DNA of 25,039 nt from DATJGR01 sp032124855 (GCA_032124855.1 JAQBCT010000334.1:1-25039); one strand, 5' to 3'; positions 13,562 to 22,890 are shown, counted from the first letter of the stretch. Notes: generated by a model from the letters alone, not told the origin. Made by a program: numbers and translations.

Positions 13562-14428
13562 TCAACCCACCTCGAACCGGAACGACTTACCGTCGCGCTT
13601 CACATGACCCGCGGTGGGACCAGCAAAGTGTGTACCGATGACGAGCATGGGTTCATCCGCCACCTTCTCCATCACCGAACGACGCATCGTCGCACCGGCC
13701 ACCGGATCGCTGTCGAAGCTGGGCGACCACTCCGGATGCCCGAACTGACACGGGTGATGCAGCATGTCGCCCGTGATCATCGCGCGCTTACCCTGGGATT
13801 CGATCAGCACGCTGACATGTCCCGGTGTATGGCCCGGCGTAGGGGTCAGGCGGATCTCGGCCGACAGGCGATGGTCCATCTCCACCAGTTCCGCCAATCC
13901 GCAATCGAAGATCGGCTGCACGGAATCGCTGAGAATCGCCTGCTGGTCCGCATCACCTTCGGCCTTCCAGTGCGCGTATTCCTCTTTACCCATGAGGTAG
14001 CGCGCATTCGGAAAAGTAGGCACCCACTTGCCATTCTCGAGCATCGTGTTCCAGCCCACGTGATCCACGTGCAGATGCGTGCATACGACCGTGTTCACCG
14101 AGGTGCGGCTGCAGCCGGTGGATTCGAGACTCTTCAGAAAACCGGTCTGCAGCGCAACGCCGCCGAACAGCGCGCGCGGTTTATCGTTGCCGACGCAGGT
14201 ATCCACCACCAGCGTGAGACCCGGCGCCTGAACCAGCAGCGCGTGAATGGACAGTTTCAATTCGTCGGCCTCGGTGACGAAATGGGGATACAGCCACGGC
14301 ATGGTGCGCAGCGCAGCGGGCGTCGCCTCCGTGAGAAACGCCACATCCGGGTTGTAGGGGATCGGCATTTCCGTCTCCACAACGCGCGTCACCGTCACAT
14401 CCCCGATCTGCCACTTGAGCAAAGCCAT
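13562..14428 (-). CDS. Metallo-beta-lactamase-fold hydrolase
   Basis: This 288-residue protein has all metal ligands of the metallo-beta-lactamase fold: THLHVDHVGW with His118, His120, Asp122 and His123, His200 in TPTPGHTPGH, Asp221 in MITGDMLHHP and His267 in IGTHFAGPT. The family includes lactonases, thioesterases, glyoxalase II and other hydrolases. The length and the N-terminal strand-rich segment before the HxHxDH motif resemble quorum-quenching-lactonase-like and other general MBL hydrolases. The substrate is unknown. There is no signal peptide, so it is cytoplasmic. AGGAGA lies 7 nt before ATG 14428. It is divergent from the TetR-RND operon, and the palindromic operator region lies between them, so it could be controlled by the same TetR protein. 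Confidence 0.9.
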   Translation of the reverse strand: MALLKWQIGDVTVTRVVETEMPIPYNPDVAFLTEATPAALRTMPWLYPHFVTEADELKLSIHALLVQAPGLTLVVDTCVGNDKPRALFGGVALQTGFLKSLESTGCSRTSVNTVVCTHLHVDHVGWNTMLENGKWVPTFPNARYLMGKEEYAHWKAEGDADQQAILSDSVQPIFDCGLAELVEMDHRLSAEIRLTPTPGHTPGHVSVLIESQGKRAMITGDMLHHPCQFGHPEWSPSFDSDPVAGATMRRSVMEKVADEPMLVIGTHFAGPTAGHVKRDGKSFRFEVG

Positions 14429-14602
14429 ACCAAACTCTCCTGCGATTAAAGTTTTCGATTATGCACAGGGCATCGGGACGGGCGCGACAGTGGACGGCGT
14501 CCCCCCCCCGTTTTGATGAGAAAAAACGTCGCTATCCCGCGCCGCCGCAGACCGCCGTGCGCTGGGTCACTGTTCACCTGACGGCGACGTGATGCACCGC
14601 AC

Positions 14603-14636
14603 AATCAAGCGATTGCTTGATTCAAGCGTTTGCTTT
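14603..14636. promoter_or_regulatory. Tandem palindromic operator, likely for the TetR regulator
   Basis: AATCAAGC (14603-14610) and GCTTGATT (14615-14622) are perfect inverted repeats around GATT. A second, related half-palindrome follows at once: CAAGCGATTGCTTG (14606-14619) is echoed by CAAGCGTTTGCTTT (14623-14636), a 17-bp step. TetR repressors of RND pumps often bind CAA(A/G)CG-type palindromes of this kind. A possible plus-strand promoter overlaps it: TTGCTT at 14613-14618, 17 bases, then TAGTGT. The placement fits autorepression of the operon and possibly control of the divergent hydrolase gene. Confidence 0.65.
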
Positions 14637-14670
14637 AGTGTGCCCCATCCCAAGTCGATGGTTTTTGCCC

Positions 14671-15393
14671 GTGGCCACAGTCGCCCCGCATGATTCGCAC
14701 GCCTCGCAGAACGGCGAATTGCCAAGTATTGAGTCGAACGGTAACACCGCCACCCGGGATCGCCTGCTCGTGGCCGCGCTCGAAGTGTTCGCTGCGAAGG
14801 GTTACGGACAGGCATCGACACGCGAAATCTGCAAGCACGCCGGCGTCAACGTTGCTGCGATTCACTATTACTTCGGCGATAAGGCCACCTTGTATCGAGA
14901 AGTGTTTCGGATCCCTGAACGCCTCGTCCATCTCCCCGCAGAACTGGACGACCCCGCCACTGCCTTATCCGACGGCCTGCGCGTGTGGTACAGCCACGTC
15001 ATGTCGTTTGTGCTGGCGCCCGACAACGGCAGCCACATCCGGTTGTTGTTCTTGCGCGAGCAGGTGCAACCGTCCGGGCTGCTCGATACGAACCGCGCCG
15101 GCATTCTTCGCCCCTATCACGCGCAGCTACTGCGCTTTCTGATGCCGCGCATCGGCATCGATACGCCGGACCCACGGGCACATCAACTCGTGTTCAGTCT
15201 GGTGGGGATTGCGATGGTGCTGTTTGTGGAGCGGGCGGCCGTGCGCATCCTCGCGCCCGGCATTCTGGACTCGGAGCCGCAAGTCGCCGCCACCGTCGAG
15301 GTGCTGGTTGGCTATGCGCAAGCCCTGGTCGCCGCCGAATGTGCGCATCGGCGCGACGCCAAGAAAACCAATACCAATAAGGAGAAATCATGA
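14671..15393 (+). CDS. TetR/AcrR-family repressor with CerR-like C-terminus
   Basis: The N-terminal DNA-binding domain is a clear TetR helix-turn-helix: RDRLLVAALEVFAAKGYGQA, then STREICKHAGVNVAAIHYYF with the closing GDKATLYREVF. The C-terminal ligand domain, with QLVFSLVGIAMVLFVERAAV near the end, resembles the DUF1956/CerR type. The start is uncertain. GTG 14671 gives 240 residues. The TTG at 14617 lies inside the operator and is unlikely, and TTG 14719 is another option. No strong ribosome-binding site marks any of these. The stop overlaps the start of the periplasmic adaptor gene in ATGA, so the repressor is the first gene of the efflux operon and should respond to a compound the pump exports. 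Confidence 0.9.
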   Translation: MATVAPHDSHASQNGELPSIESNGNTATRDRLLVAALEVFAAKGYGQASTREICKHAGVNVAAIHYYFGDKATLYREVFRIPERLVHLPAELDDPATALSDGLRVWYSHVMSFVLAPDNGSHIRLLFLREQVQPSGLLDTNRAGILRPYHAQLLRFLMPRIGIDTPDPRAHQLVFSLVGIAMVLFVERAAVRILAPGILDSEPQVAATVEVLVGYAQALVAAECAHRRDAKKTNTNKEKS

Positions 15394-16556
15394 ACGCCGC
15401 ACAACCGGGCCGACGTCGCTGGGTCACCGTCGCCGTTGTCGTTGCATTCGTCGTTGCGCTGGCCGCCGTGGGCGCTGGCGCCTTGCGGCATGAGCAGCCT
15501 TCAGCCGCCGACGCCGCCAATCCAACAAAACATTCGGGCGCTGCATTGACGGTGTCGACGGTTCGCCCCACAGCGATGCTGTGGCCAGAAGGCGTCTCGG
15601 CCAACGGCGCCATCGCGCCGTGGCAGGAAGCCTCCGTGGGCGCGGAAGTTGCCGGCATACGGCTGGTGGAAGTGGCTGCGGATGTGGGCGATCAGGTGCA
15701 GGCCGGCCAATTGCTGGCGCGCTTTGATCCAGCACCCATGCTCGCCGCGTATGCGCAGCAGAAAGCCGCGCTGGCGGAAGCGCAAGCCAAGCTGGCTGAG
15801 GCGCGGGCCAACTCGGCGCGTGCGGAACAGCTGCGCCATACGCAGGCCATCAGTGAACAGGATCTGATTCGCGCCGTCACCACCATGCAGGCGGCGCAAG
15901 CCCAGGTGGAACTGGCCACTGCACGCCTCACCAGTCAGACGATCAGTCTCGAAAACACGCGCGTGGTGGCACCCGACGACGGCGTCATCAGCTCGCGCAG
16001 CGCAATGCTGGGCGCGGTGGCTGCACCCGGCATGGAGCTGTTTCGGCTGGTGCGACAGAACCGACTGGAATGGCGCGCGGAACTGACAGGCGCCGATATC
16101 GCCGTGGTCGAAATAGGTGATCGCGCCGAAGTGACCCTGCCGGATCGCAGCGTTCTGAGCGGCACGGTTCGCCAGGTCTCGCCCATCCTCGACACGGGCT
16201 CGCGCACCGGGATTGTCTATGTCGCGCTCGACGCGACGCCGGCCGCCAGCGATGCCCGTCCGGGGATGTACGTTGCGGGCCGCATCGTGCAGCGCGAACG
16301 CGCGGGCATGGCGTTGCCGGCAACATCGCTGGTGTTGCGCGACGGTTTTGCGTTCGTGTTCGTCGTGGCCGGTGAAGAGCAACGGGCGATGCAGAAGAAG
16401 GTGACCATCGGGCGGCGCCAGGGCGACGACGTGGAGATACTCGATGGCGTGGCCGCAGACGACGCCGTCATTGCCGGCGGCAGCGCCTTCCTCACGGACG
16501 GCGACCGCGTTCGTGTCGTCGCAGCGCCAACACCAACTCAGCGTGCACCGTCATGA
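15390..16556 (+). CDS. RND efflux periplasmic adaptor (membrane fusion protein)
   Basis: This 388-residue HlyD/AcrA-type adaptor links an inner-membrane RND pump to an outer-membrane channel. An N-terminal membrane anchor (residues 11-32) is followed by a barrel-sandwich half (SVGAEVAGIRLVEV, DVGDQVQAGQLLARFD). A helical hairpin rich in Ala/Gln/Glu follows (about 115-190), then the second lipoyl half (TRVVAPDDGVISSRSAMLG), a beta-barrel (LEWRAELTGADIAVVEIGD) and a membrane-proximal domain. No lipobox Cys is seen, so it is probably anchored by the uncleaved helix. AAGGAG at 15379-15384 precedes ATG 15390. It overlaps tetR upstream and the RND gene downstream by 4 bases each. No TolC-like gene is in the window, so the outer channel must come from elsewhere. 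Confidence 0.94.
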   Translation: MNAAQPGRRRWVTVAVVVAFVVALAAVGAGALRHEQPSAADAANPTKHSGAALTVSTVRPTAMLWPEGVSANGAIAPWQEASVGAEVAGIRLVEVAADVGDQVQAGQLLARFDPAPMLAAYAQQKAALAEAQAKLAEARANSARAEQLRHTQAISEQDLIRAVTTMQAAQAQVELATARLTSQTISLENTRVVAPDDGVISSRSAMLGAVAAPGMELFRLVRQNRLEWRAELTGADIAVVEIGDRAEVTLPDRSVLSGTVRQVSPILDTGSRTGIVYVALDATPAASDARPGMYVAGRIVQRERAGMALPATSLVLRDGFAFVFVVAGEEQRAMQKKVTIGRRQGDDVEILDGVAADDAVIAGGSAFLTDGDRVRVVAAPTPTQRAPS

Positions 16557-19500
16557 ACTTCGCCACCTGGGCCATTCGCGAGCCCATTCCGCCGATCGTA
16601 CTGTTCCTGCTGCTGACGCTTGCCGGCGCGTTCGGCTTCAGCAAGCTCAGCATCCAGGATATGCCCGACATGGAATTTCCGGCGGTCATCGTCACGGCCG
16701 TCATGCAGGGCGCGTCACCCTCGCAGCTGGAAACCGAGGTCACGCGCAAGATCGAAAATGCGGTGAGCAGCATCGAGGGCATCGAAGCCATCGCCTCCAC
16801 CGTGACCGAAGGCGCCTCCACCACGATGATTCAGTTCGTGCTGGAACGCGATCTATTCGAAGCGCTGAACGATGTCCGCGCCGCCGTAGGTAATCTGCGC
16901 TCGGAACTGCCGCGCGATCTAGAAGAGCCCATCGTCAGCAAGGTCAACACAGCGGGTATGCCGATCCTGACCTATACCGTCGCGTCAGACTCGATGGACG
17001 AAGAAGCGCTGTCGTGGTTCGTCGACAACGTGATTGCACGTAAGCTCACGGCCATCCCGGGATTGGCGGCGGTCGGACGCCTCGGCGGCGTCAACCGCGA
17101 GATCCGTGTGGATCTGGATCCTGCACAACTGGCCGCTCTCGGCATCACGTCGGCCGACGTGTCGCGGCAACTGCGCCGCGCCCAGCAACAACTGTCAGGC
17201 GGCCGCGGCGAGATTGGCGATGCGCGTCAGTCGCTGCGCACAATTGCGACGGTGGATAACGCCGAAGAACTTGCCGCCTTCGACATCGCGCTTCCCGGCG
17301 GCCGCCATTTCCGCCTGGACCAGATAGCGCAAATCCGCGATACCGTGGCTGAGCGCTCTCAGGCGGCGATGCTTGACGGTAAGTCAGTGGTCGCGTTTCA
17401 GATCCAGCGCGCGCGCGACTCCAATGCAGTGGCCGTAGCTGCCAGCGTGGAGACGGCGATGGTTGAGCTCGCCGAGACGCATTCCACGGTGCAGTTCGAG
17501 CTGGTCCTCGACTATGTCGAGCGCATCAAGCACGAATTCGATTCTTCCATGACAATGCTCTTCGAAGGCGCGATCTTCGCAATGATCGTGGTGTTCATAT
17601 TCCTGCGGGACTGGCGCGCAACCCTGGTTTCCGCGGCGGCGCTGCCGCTGTCGATCATTCCCACATTCGCGATCATCTACTGGATGGGATTCTCGCTGAA
17701 CGTCATCACGATGCTGGCAATGTCGCTCGTGATCGGCCTGCTGGTGGACGACACCATTGTCGAAGTGGAAAACATCGTTCGCCATCTGCGCAACGGCAAG
17801 ACGCCGTTCCAGGCGGCGATGGACGCGGCAACCGAGATTGGTCTGGCTGTGGTGGCAACCACGATGACGCTGGTCGCGGTATTCCTGCCAACGGCATTCA
17901 TGGGGGGAATCCCCGGGCTCGTCTTCAAACAGTTCGGCTGGACCGCGGTGGTGGCCGTGCTCATCTCGCTGGTGGTGGCGCGATTGATCACACCGATGCT
18001 GTGCGCGCGCGTGCTCAAACCACACGCCGGCGCACCCGAGCCTGGCCGGATGATGAATGCGTATCTGCGTTTCGCAGCCGCCGCGCTGAGGCATCCGCTG
18101 CTCACATCGATGGGCGCTGCCAGTTTCTTCTTCGCATCAATCTTGGGATTGGGCTATCTCCCGCAGGATTTTGTACCGTCGGGCGACTATTCGCGCACGT
18201 CAGTCACGGTCGAGCTGGCACCGGGCACGCCCATCGATACCACCTTAGCGCGCGCCGAAGAAGTGCGACGGCTCATTTCGGACATTCCCGAGATCTCCCA
18301 GATCTTCACCACCATTGGGGCCAGCGGCAGCAATGGCATGTCGAGCCGTGGCGGGAGTATGGGCGGCGGTGGCGCCGACATCCGCAAGGCAAATCTGTCC
18401 ATCAATCTGGTGCCGACTTCAGAACGTTCGCGTTCGCAAATGGAAATCGAAAATGAATTGCGGCAACGCGTCGGTACGCTGCCGGGCGCGCGCTTCACGG
18501 TGGGTTTCGGCGGTACCGGCGAAAAGCTGCAGCTGAATCTGTCGTCCGAGGATCCCGTGGCCCTGGAACGCGCCGCGCAGACTGTCATGCGCGAACTGCG
18601 CACGCTGCCAGGCCTGGGCAATGTCACATCCAACGCCAGCCTGCTGCGCCCTGAGATTCTGATCAAACCCGACTTCGCGCGCGCTGCTGAGTTGGGCGTT
18701 ACGGCGGCGGCCATCGGTGAAACGGTGCAGGTTGCGACAGCCGGCGACTACGAATCCGCCTTGGCGAAACTCAATCTGCCGGAACGGCAGGTGGATATCC
18801 GCGTGCAGTTGCCCTTTGAGGCGCGCCGCGATCTGGCCACCATCAAGCAGCTGCGGGTGCCGGGCAACCGCGGCCTGGTGCCTTTGTCAGCAGTGGCTGA
18901 TGTCAGCATCGGCAGCGGTCCTGCGCAAATCACCCGCTACGATCGTGCCCGCAATATTCAGATCGATGCCGAACTGGGCGGCGTACCGCTGGGCGAGATG
19001 TCGAAGATTGTCGATGCATTGCCGTCGCTCAATAGTCTGCCGCCCGGGGTAGGCAAGCTGGACATTGGGGACGCGCGGCACATGAAAGAAATGTTCGCCA
19101 GCTTTGGCCTTGCGATGCTCACCGGCATCCTGTGCGTATTCATGGTGCTGGTGCTGCTGTTCAAAGACTTCATGCAGCCCGTCACCATTCTGGCGGCATT
19201 ACCGCTCTCTGTGGGTGGTGCCGTGATCGCGTTGCTGCTGACGAATACCGCGTTCTCCATGCCAGCAACGATCGGACTGTTGATGCTGATGGGCATCACC
19301 ACGAAGAACTCCATTCTGCTGGTGGACTACGCCGTGGTTGCGATGCGCGACCGTGGCATGAGCGAGGTGGACGCGCTACTCGATTCGTGTCGCAAGCGCG
19401 CACGACCCATCGTGATGACGACACTCGCGATGGCGGCGGGGATGTTCCCGGTGGCACTGGGTCTGGATGCAGATACGAGCTTCCGCTCACCCATGGGGAT

Positions 19501-19672
19501 TGTCGTGATCGGTGGCCTGATCACATCGACCGTTCTCAGCCTGGTGGTCGTACCCGTGGTGTTCACTTATGTACTGCGCGCGGAACGGCTGTTCCGGCGT
19601 TTGACAGGCGGTCGCTCTGACCCGTTCGCCGCGCGCAAGCTCGACGATACAGTGACCAGTTCAAGTCACTGA
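16553..19672 (+). CDS. RND efflux pump, HAE-1-like inner-membrane transporter
   Basis: This 1039-residue proton-driven transporter has the duplicated RND layout. There is a first helix near residues 10-30, a large periplasmic loop, six helices (about 330-500), then the same plan again. The proton-relay residues are present: Asp399 and Asp400 in GLLVDDTIVEVEN (helix 4) and Lys918 in MGITTKNSILLVDYA (helix 10). IQDMPDMEFPAVIVTA at the N-terminus is typical of the AcrB/MexF superfamily, in a branch distinct from classical AcrB. A Gly/Ser-rich stretch around residues 590-608 (GASGSNGMSSRGGSMGGGG) lies in the second periplasmic loop. It is the last gene of the tetR-adaptor-pump operon. The substrates are unknown; toxic organic compounds met during catabolism are possible. 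Confidence 0.95.
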   Translation: MNFATWAIREPIPPIVLFLLLTLAGAFGFSKLSIQDMPDMEFPAVIVTAVMQGASPSQLETEVTRKIENAVSSIEGIEAIASTVTEGASTTMIQFVLERDLFEALNDVRAAVGNLRSELPRDLEEPIVSKVNTAGMPILTYTVASDSMDEEALSWFVDNVIARKLTAIPGLAAVGRLGGVNREIRVDLDPAQLAALGITSADVSRQLRRAQQQLSGGRGEIGDARQSLRTIATVDNAEELAAFDIALPGGRHFRLDQIAQIRDTVAERSQAAMLDGKSVVAFQIQRARDSNAVAVAASVETAMVELAETHSTVQFELVLDYVERIKHEFDSSMTMLFEGAIFAMIVVFIFLRDWRATLVSAAALPLSIIPTFAIIYWMGFSLNVITMLAMSLVIGLLVDDTIVEVENIVRHLRNGKTPFQAAMDAATEIGLAVVATTMTLVAVFLPTAFMGGIPGLVFKQFGWTAVVAVLISLVVARLITPMLCARVLKPHAGAPEPGRMMNAYLRFAAAALRHPLLTSMGAASFFFASILGLGYLPQDFVPSGDYSRTSVTVELAPGTPIDTTLARAEEVRRLISDIPEISQIFTTIGASGSNGMSSRGGSMGGGGADIRKANLSINLVPTSERSRSQMEIENELRQRVGTLPGARFTVGFGGTGEKLQLNLSSEDPVALERAAQTVMRELRTLPGLGNVTSNASLLRPEILIKPDFARAAELGVTAAAIGETVQVATAGDYESALAKLNLPERQVDIRVQLPFEARRDLATIKQLRVPGNRGLVPLSAVADVSIGSGPAQITRYDRARNIQIDAELGGVPLGEMSKIVDALPSLNSLPPGVGKLDIGDARHMKEMFASFGLAMLTGILCVFMVLVLLFKDFMQPVTILAALPLSVGGAVIALLLTNTAFSMPATIGLLMLMGITTKNSILLVDYAVVAMRDRGMSEVDALLDSCRKRARPIVMTTLAMAAGMFPVALGLDADTSFRSPMGIVVIGGLITSTVLSLVVVPVVFTYVLRAERLFRRLTGGRSDPFAARKLDDTVTSSSH

Positions 19673-19691
19673 TCGCCTTCTGCTTCTGCTG

Positions 19692-20483
19692 CTAGAGCAC
19701 CAGCCAGCCGCCATCGACGGGCAGGTAAATGCCCGTGACGAAATCGCTCATGGCTGATGCGAGGAATACCGCGGCTTTACCCTGCTCCATCGGATCGCCC
19801 CAATGGCCGGCCGGCAATCGCGCGATGCGATCCGCCACCGTATCCGCTAAGGGGTCGCCGGTGCGCGCCGGTGGCTGTCCATCAACGCTCGGCGGCGGGC
19901 CACCCCGCACCCACGTCGGTCCAGGTGCGAGCGCGTTGACGTTGATGCCGTGCGGTGCGAGTTCCAGCGCCAGTGCCTTGGTGATCTGCGCCACTGCGGC
20001 CTTGGAGCCGTCGTAGGTCACACCTACACCGGGGCTCACCGCCTGGGTGGATGCAATGTTGATGATTCGCCCACGTGTACCCGCGGCGATCATGAGACGC
20101 GCTGCGGCGCGACAGCAATAGAACACGCCGTCCACGTTCACCGACCACAGCTTGCGCCACATATCATCCGTGATATCGCGAACCGGACCGCCGAAGCCGA
20201 TGTAGACGCCCGCGTTGTTCACGAGAATGTCCAGCGCGCCCAGCTGATCCACGGTTTCCTGTAACGCCGCATCCACCGCCGCGCCATCACTGACATCCAG
20301 CGCCATACCGATGCCCTCGATCTGGTTGGCCATCGCAACGGCGCCGTCGCCGTTGATGTCGCTCACAGCCACCGTGGCACCGGCGAGCGCTAACGCTTTC
20401 GCTATGGCGGCGCCGATACCCTGGGCACCCCCGGTGACATGCGCCACCTTGCCATTCAGATTGATCCAGTCTGCGGCTTGCAT
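19692..20483 (-). CDS. Short-chain dehydrogenase/reductase (NAD-type)
   Basis: This 263-residue classical SDR oxidises or reduces an alcohol/ketone pair. The nucleotide-binding TGGAQGIG motif lies at 17-24, and Asp42 after the second strand (AVSDING) favours NAD over NADP. NNAG is at 89-92. The catalytic Ser145, Tyr157 and Lys161 (YDGSK) are all present. The C-terminal FVTGIYLPVDGGW is typical of the family. An extra Pro/Gly-rich stretch (about 193-215) lies in the substrate-binding loop. It is the last gene of the minus-strand operon, with 6 nt between the crotonase stop and its ATG. It probably handles a hydroxyacyl or cyclic alcohol intermediate in the same pathway. Confidence 0.92.
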   Translation of the reverse strand: MQAADWINLNGKVAHVTGGAQGIGAAIAKALALAGATVAVSDINGDGAVAMANQIEGIGMALDVSDGAAVDAALQETVDQLGALDILVNNAGVYIGFGGPVRDITDDMWRKLWSVNVDGVFYCCRAAARLMIAAGTRGRIINIASTQAVSPGVGVTYDGSKAAVAQITKALALELAPHGINVNALAPGPTWVRGGPPPSVDGQPPARTGDPLADTVADRIARLPAGHWGDPMEQGKAAVFLASAMSDFVTGIYLPVDGGWLVL

Positions 20484-20489
20484 CGCGCG

Positions 20490-21305
20490 CTACTTCGCTT
20501 TCTCGATTTCGGCGAGCTTGTGCGCGAGATGTCGCTCACGCCATGAGCTGTGCCCGAGATGCTGCAGGTTGAAGGCCGCCTGTTGCGCGGTCCAGAAACC
20601 CTGCGCATCCAGCGCCTGATTGCAGGACAGCTTGGCGAGCTTCAGCGAAAAACTCGGGCGCGCGGCGATCTTGCCGGCGAGACCCAGCGTGAAGTCGGTC
20701 AGGTCGGCGCGCGGCACCACATGATTGATCATGCCGAAGTTATAGGCTTGCGCCGCGGTCACCGGCTCACCGGTGAACAGCATTTCCTTGGCTTTGCGGA
20801 TTCCCAGCTCCCACGGATGCGCGAACCATTCCACCCCATTCACGCCGAAGTCGACTGTCATGTCGGTGAACGTCGCATCCTCGCTGGCCACGATCAGATC
20901 GCATACCCACATCAGCATCAGGCCGCCGGCGATGACCTTGCCGTGCACCTGCGCAATGGTGGGCTTGGGCAACTGCTGCCAGCGCCGGCACATATTCAGG
21001 TACACCTCCTCTTCGAAGGCCATATGGCCTTCGGCACCGGGCTTGGCGAAGCCGCCTGAAATGCCGACCGGATGCATCTCGTATTCTTCGCGGTCGCGCA
21101 GATCGTGGCCCGACGAGAAATGCGGTCCTTCGCCCGCCAGCACGATTACTTTCACTTCATCGTCGAACGCGGCGCGCGTCAGCGCATCGTTCAAGTCGTA
21201 AGTCATGCGTCGGCTTTGCGCGTTACGCGCCTCGGGCCGATTGAGCGTGACGCGTGCCACGCCGCCCTCGAGCATTTCGTATCGTACGGTCTTTGCGTCG
21301 CTCAT
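20490..21305 (-). CDS. Crotonase-family protein lacking both catalytic glutamates
   Basis: This 271-residue protein has the enoyl-CoA hydratase/isomerase fold. Visible parts are the start ARVTLNRPEARNA, the first oxyanion-hole segment HFSSGHDL (63-69), the second one GKVIAGGLMLMWVCDLIVAS (122-141), and a C-terminal helical region. Aligned by eye to rat crotonase, the two catalytic glutamates (Glu144 and Glu164) correspond to Met130 and Thr150. A plain hydratase reaction is therefore doubtful; another crotonase reaction such as isomerisation, hydrolysis, ring cleavage or C-C cleavage is more likely. A strong GAGGA ribosome-binding site overlaps the stop of the upstream ligase gene. It lies between the ligase and the second SDR in the operon. 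Confidence 0.9.
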   Translation of the reverse strand: MSDAKTVRYEMLEGGVARVTLNRPEARNAQSRRMTYDLNDALTRAAFDDEVKVIVLAGEGPHFSSGHDLRDREEYEMHPVGISGGFAKPGAEGHMAFEEEVYLNMCRRWQQLPKPTIAQVHGKVIAGGLMLMWVCDLIVASEDATFTDMTVDFGVNGVEWFAHPWELGIRKAKEMLFTGEPVTAAQAYNFGMINHVVPRADLTDFTLGLAGKIAARPSFSLKLAKLSCNQALDAQGFWTAQQAAFNLQHLGHSSWRERHLAHKLAEIEKAK

Positions 21306-21314
21306 GGTTTTTCC

Positions 21315-22859
21315 TCAGCCGATGCTGCGATCCGTGGGCCAGTACGGCGCACGGAGTTTGCGTTTGTTGATCTTGCCCATGGTATTGCGGCCGATGTCGG
21401 CCACGAATTCATAGGAACGTGGACACTTATACCCCGCGAGATGCTTGCGGCAGAATCCGTCGAGTTCCTTGGCCGGCGGCTCGGTCGCGGCTTCCTTCAG
21501 AATCACCAGTGCCTTCAGCTCCTCGCCCATCTCCTTATTCGGCACGCCGATAACGGCACAGTCTGCAATGGCCGGATGTTCGAGCAGCACCTGCTCGGTC
21601 TCGGCCGGATAGATATTCACACCGCCCGATACCACCATGTCGGAGGAGCGATCGGTGATGTAGAGATAGCCTTCTGCATCCAGGTAGCCGATCTCTCCCA
21701 GCGTGAACACACCGGGCTCGCGATGCGCTGCCTTGGTCTTGTCAGCATCGTTGTGATAGATGATGCCGCGGCCCGTGGTATCGCGAAAATAGATCAGGCC
21801 CGCTTGACCATCGGGCAACTGCTTGCCGTCGTCGTCCAGAATCAGGCATTCAAACGGCGGCAGCGTCTTTCCGACCGACCCCGGATGCGCAAGCCATTCC
21901 TCTGAGGAGATCGCATTGGTACTGCCCGCTTCGGTGGCGCCGTAGGCTTCAAACAGCACCGGCCCGAACCATTCGATCATGGCGCGTTTGGCATCCACCG
22001 GACATGCCGCACCGGTGTGGCTGATGATCTGAATGCTCGATACATCGTACTGGCTGCGTGTGGCTTGGGGCAGCGCCAGCAGGCGCTGAAAGTGTGTGGG
22101 CACCATGAGGGTGCTCGTCACCTTGTGCGTAGCAATGGCCCTCAAGACGTTTTCTGCATTGAAACGTCCCAGTACGACGAGGGTGTGTCCGGCCGCCACT
22201 GCGCGCACGCTGCCGAGCGGTCCCGTGTGGTACAGCGGGCTCACCACCAGCGACACACCGCGTTCGCCGAGTCTCGGGTTCTGCTGCACCAGGCCGATGT
22301 GTTCGGCGACGCTGGCGCCCCCCGCAAACATCGTTGGCGGTGTTTCGGCACCTTTAGGTTGGCCTGTCGTGCCGGATGTGTAGTGCAGAAAGGGTTTAGG
22401 CGGCTGCGCCGATGGCGGCTCGCGATCAGCCCCGCTTGCCAGGAAATCTTCCCACGCCGTCAGGCCCGCACCCGCGTCGCAGCGCCAGCCCACCACCATC
22501 GCGACACCCGCCGCACGCGCTGCCTCCAGAGCCACCTGCGCCGTCTCGGGTCCCACGAACAACGCAGCCGCCTGCGAGTCTTCGAGGATGTAGCGCAGTT
22601 CGGCTGCGGTGAGGTGAAAGTTGATCGGCACGGTGGAGATGCCAGCCAGAATTCCCGAGAGATGTGCCAGCACCGTTTCGGCGGCGTTCTCCGCAAACAC
22701 AGCCACGCGCTGCTGCGGTGCGAATTTCTGTGCGAGCAGTGCATTCGTTGCGCGATTGAGGATCGCATCGGCTTCGGCCCAGCTGATGGTCGCACGTTCG
22801 TCGCTGAGTGCGGCCGCCTTGGGCGACTGTTTGGCCCACACAGCAGTGGCGATAGACAT
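21315..22859 (-). CDS. AMP-dependent acyl-CoA synthetase/ligase
   Basis: The 514-residue enzyme activates a carboxylic acid with ATP to an acyl-adenylate and then to the CoA thioester. The adenylate-forming motifs are complete: YTSGTTGQPKG (160-170), YGATEAG, a GEIGYLD hinge region, RSSDMVVSGGVNIYPAE, and the C-terminal catalytic lysine (likely Lys496 in MGKINKRKLR). The overall pattern resembles medium/long-chain or cyclic-acid ligases such as the FadD13/FadD3-type group; the substrate cannot be read. GGGGGAA lies about 9 nt before ATG 22859. As second gene of the operon it would provide the CoA ester that the crotonase and dehydrogenases then use. Confidence 0.94.
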   Translation of the reverse strand: MSIATAVWAKQSPKAAALSDERATISWAEADAILNRATNALLAQKFAPQQRVAVFAENAAETVLAHLSGILAGISTVPINFHLTAAELRYILEDSQAAALFVGPETAQVALEAARAAGVAMVVGWRCDAGAGLTAWEDFLASGADREPPSAQPPKPFLHYTSGTTGQPKGAETPPTMFAGGASVAEHIGLVQQNPRLGERGVSLVVSPLYHTGPLGSVRAVAAGHTLVVLGRFNAENVLRAIATHKVTSTLMVPTHFQRLLALPQATRSQYDVSSIQIISHTGAACPVDAKRAMIEWFGPVLFEAYGATEAGSTNAISSEEWLAHPGSVGKTLPPFECLILDDDGKQLPDGQAGLIYFRDTTGRGIIYHNDADKTKAAHREPGVFTLGEIGYLDAEGYLYITDRSSDMVVSGGVNIYPAETEQVLLEHPAIADCAVIGVPNKEMGEELKALVILKEAATEPPAKELDGFCRKHLAGYKCPRSYEFVADIGRNTMGKINKRKLRAPYWPTDRSIG

Positions 22860-22890
22860 TTTTCAGTTCCCCCGTTCTTCTCGGTCGAGC

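Noticed and set aside
14501..14509. Run of nine C in the divergent region
   Set aside because: It could be a phase-variation tract, but it lies in no coding frame and away from likely promoter spacing; it may also be a sequencing artefact.
14617..14670. TTG 14617 as the TetR start
   Set aside because: It lies inside the palindromic operator and adds a non-homologous leader.
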